Shown: positions 60,959-64,000 of the stretch, piece after piece
How positions within the stretch are numbered: the first letter of the stretch is position 1
How the letters are laid out: the number at the start of each line of letters is the position of its first letter
DNA from: Lingula anatina
Lineage: Eukaryota > Brachiopoda > Lingulata > Lingulida > Lingulidae
Direction of reading: 5' to 3'
DNA length: 64,000 bases
Assembly (NCBI RefSeq): GCF_001039355.2
Contig: NW_019775857.1
Location: 1,650,715 to 1,714,714 of the forward strand
Notes under the pieces: model-generated
Seen by the model: the letters and a program-made list of their open reading frames with translations, nothing else
Told to the model about the DNA's origin: nothing
Databases searched by the model: none
Translations under genes and position numbers: made by a program

Positions 60959-63900
60959 TCACAGATCTGTATCAAACCAAGCTGCCGCAGCCATCTGGTT
61001 GGGGTCCCCTGGGGTGATGGAGTCGAGGTTCTCAAAGTTGAGCTCGGCAGAGGGGGTGCCTAGGTCGGGGAGTTGGTCCATGGGGCCATAGTTACTGCCT
61101 TGATGACTGCCGACATCCAAACCCTGCATAGCATCCACTGGCATGTGTGGGTCAAAACCTAGGAGGAAAGGGGAGGAATGAAATTAGATGCAAGGTTATC
61201 TATTTTTATATATACATATTTTTTCAATGAGAAACAAATGCCATAACATTATGTACAAACAGACACCTCAAAATGTTTCTCCACCTTTTTCTACACTACT
61301 GGCATCACTTTCATGAAGTTTAATCAACACACATCTTTCAACATTTTAAACAAAGCATACCTTTCAAGATAACACTATGAAGAAACTAAAACCATTATCA
61401 AATTTCCAAATTGTCATGGTAAACCTCAAATACAGTGGATATGTACAAAGTTCCATGCAAGACAATCTTCCACCCCCATCTCACCCCATCCATCAGTACA
61501 AGCTGGGGTGGCACTAGCAATTTTTTTCATTTACCCAAATCACCACTTTTTTTATTATTTTTTTTTCTGCAAATAGTTTAAATTTGACTAATACAAGTCA
61601 AATCAACCCTTTTTTGTTTAGCCAAAGTCAGTTATAAGATTTGGCTAAATTGGCAAGCGTCAGCACTACCCCAGGCAAAGTAAACTTCTAAGCCTAATCG
61701 CCAAGTCTAAGTCCTATCTCCTCACCAGATCTGCTCATGTCATGATGACTTCCACTGTGGATGCTGCCCTGACTGCCATGGTGGGCCGGTGGGTACCCCA
61801 TGGAATCCCTGTACTGGGGCTCGTCCACGCCCAGCATGCCGACGTCCTCAAACCCTGGGCCTCCAGGTCCCTGCAAGATGGAGTGCAACTGAATAAGAAG
61901 ATGTGGGAGTTGAATTTTTGTGCAGATATAACTGGGATTGTCACCTTACTTGATAATTTTTCAACAATGTACTAAAATGGATTTGGTGTAAATAATTGGT
62001 TAACATTTGACCATAGCAATCAATAATCATGGTAAAATGACCTCATACACTGCAGTAAACCATGTGTTAGTTATTGTGCCCCACTGCCACTCACCTCATT
62101 CCAAGCCATTGGGTCACCTCTGAACAGTGAGCTGGTCAGTTCTACAGACAAACGTTTCTTGTAGTCCTGTGGTTTATCTTCAGACATACGGAACAACACT
62201 GCAGCAGCATAGGTGGCTGGAGGAGAAAATACATGCCGATTATACTATACAACAGGAAGGTCATTCAATGTGGCAACTTGGTTAAAAGAAATTCTTCAGG
62301 TCACCAACAACAATGCAGACAAAGAAATTAAAATGCAAGTACAGTAACTAAAAAACAAAACAAAAAATGAAATATAAGTTCATTCCTCATACCCCCATTC
62401 TCTAAGATATCTTACCATTATACTTAATAATAAAGTCAGTAAATGCAGTTAAAGAATGTTTTGGAATCATCAAAATAACGTTGCACTTAAAAACTTGAAG
62501 ACCAACTTACCAACACCCTCATTCCTTGAGTGCAGTAACTCAGTCAATGGAGCAGTGGCGCCCTCTTGTTCGATCATTTCTGCGCCTTCTTTGTCGGCTG
62601 CCAGTTCACACAACACGCCTGCAGCTACACGCTGAATGTTCTCAATTGGAGAGTACAGCAACTGGAAGTAAAGGGTTCAAAGTAAGTCAGATAAATCCTT
62701 TATTAACAGTTTCCAAATATTGCTCATCTTTTTTTTTTTTTTTCAAATTTCAAAAAACTACTTTAAAGCTCCAAATGTGAAAACTAATCTTCCATAGTTG
62801 AACCGACAAAGCTCACTTACATCAAGTATGGGACTTTACATGACAAACTCATTAATATACATATATTCCCCCTTCCTTAACTATGAATGTACACGGAGGC
62901 TATGAAAACCTACCTGTACAAAGAGTGGTATACAGTTCAGTCCCCTGATGATGGCCCTGTTGTGGGCCTCCCTGGCCAGGATGTGGAGAGCCCCTACAGT
63001 ACCTTCCACAATCTCTTCCATACGCACGCCATCCACATAACTGCTGCCAGTCTGACTGCCATTAGATGCTACAGAGGCTCTTTGCTGGAATATACAGAAA
63101 TACAGGCTTTATATAACAGAACTCAATATAACTTACAACATAAGCGACTCCTTTTTTGAATACTCGCTTAAGTTAATACCTTAATTAAACATACTGGCTC
63201 ATAGCTCATATCCTTTATTTGAAAATGTTTATTTTATCCCAATATAGCATTTTGCAAGAACATGACCCATTTTTTTAAACCACAACAGAACAAATCTACA
63301 ATCACCCATCTTGTTCATGATTACAAGTATTTCCATATTAGAAATGGTAGGACCAGCTTTGTAAAGTGTTCCTTACCCTCTGTGTATCTTGGTGTGCTCT
63401 AATCAGCAGCTGTACAATCCTGGGCAGGGCACCGTGTTCTCTCAGTGGGGCATGGTTAGCTGGGCACAGGGCAAGGTTCCTGATTAGACCGACAACAGCC
63501 TTGATCAGGGGCCAGCGGCTTGGTGGGTGCAGAAGCTTCACAAGGATGGGTAGGCCGTAGTGGAGGCGCACTGCATTCTGGGCCATCTCAGCTTCGGGAT
63601 GACGGCTGGTCAAGTGACGCAAGGCACACACCTGAAGGGTACAATATAACAGTGTTATGGTACTGTTATGGGTTTCCATATTTTTTTCTATGCACACTCA
63701 TTTATATTTGGAACATTGCAAATTTAACCAAAATATTGTATACATCCAAAATTGGCTCAATAAAGGGTAAAATGCTGCTGGTCGTTTTTCCTCTCTCTTT
63801 TTTTGCTTAACATCAATTCTGCTCACAATATTTGAATACAATCATCAACATATTTAAATTCTAGTTTAGATAAGTTATATCTTAGAGGCAACTCAGAGCA

Positions 63901-64000
63901 CATAAATCTCTTTGAGAGACCACAAAAATTGATGATATTTTAGATTTTGATGGCAGTTAACTTACAGCAGGTTCTGTAATCTCCTCTCTGTCTCCAGCTT
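60959..64000 (-). CDS. CTNNB1: Beta-catenin (armadillo), C-terminal seven exons
   Basis: Wnt-pathway co-activator and cadherin-linked junction protein. Exons on the - strand, 5' to 3': 63966-64000 (cut by the window), 63377-63631, 62914-63084, 62511-62661, 62095-62216, 61726-61870, 60959-61158. The last six sum to 1044 nt in frame with TGA at 60959. The first two carry armadillo-repeat residues ([20 protein letters not shown], then [18 protein letters not shown]). The next three contain [30 protein letters not shown] and [20 protein letters not shown], all near-identical to vertebrate beta-catenin from memory. The C-terminal tail is divergent and Gly/His/Ser-rich, ending [10 protein letters not shown], the conserved transactivation end and PDZ ligand. 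The N-terminal GSK3 site region and earlier repeats are outside the window. The variable loop before [10 protein letters not shown] is longer and Ser-rich here. Intact as far as visible. Confidence 0.97.

Overview
The window is nuclear DNA of an invertebrate animal. It has spliced genes with GT-AG introns, long AT-rich introns, metazoan-only domain architectures (VWD+EGF, F5/8C+CUB+trypsin, armadillo/beta-catenin), polyadenylation signals and microsatellites, and no bacterial operons. The beta-catenin part aligns by eye almost residue for residue with vertebrate beta-catenin, so this is a bilaterian-grade or similar animal. I cannot name the phylum. Two near-identical but polymorphic 7-kb blocks in tandem, separated by a single N, suggest a highly heterozygous source and unmerged haplotypes in the assembly.

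Layout: (1) 1-11904, + strand: the 3' part of a large secreted/extracellular VWDE-like gene, 18 exons, reading VWD end, a long Ser/Thr-rich exon, a cysteine-rich core, then 14 EGF domains. All exon phases close, giving 1247 visible codons and a stop. Two introns use GC-AG boundaries. (2) 11905-15142: no gene seen. (3) 15143-30730: a duplicated non-coding block in copies A, B and partial C, divided by N joins, probably the 5' region/intron of the next gene; each full copy has a TATA box and a candidate first exon. (4) 30818-31252, 45602-45988 and 49199-49534, all +: three paralogous short single-pass membrane proteins that I do not recognise, each coded in one exon preceded by an in-frame stop. 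These are my best candidates for something undescribed. (5) 51758-59153, +: a secreted serine protease with signal peptide, F5/8C (discoidin), CUB and S1 protease domains. The exon for the first half of the CUB is missing, near a single N. (6) 60959-64000, - strand: the last seven exons of beta-catenin, ending in the DTDL PDZ ligand. Genes 5 and 6 converge, with opposing AATAAA signals about 30 bp apart.

Nothing links these genes into one pathway beyond metazoan cell-surface and extracellular biology. Beta-catenin is the Wnt/cadherin effector, the VWDE-like and protease proteins are extracellular, and the three small proteins should sit in a membrane. Most of 31-45 kb and 11.9-30 kb is non-coding, with a few MITE-like and simple repeats.
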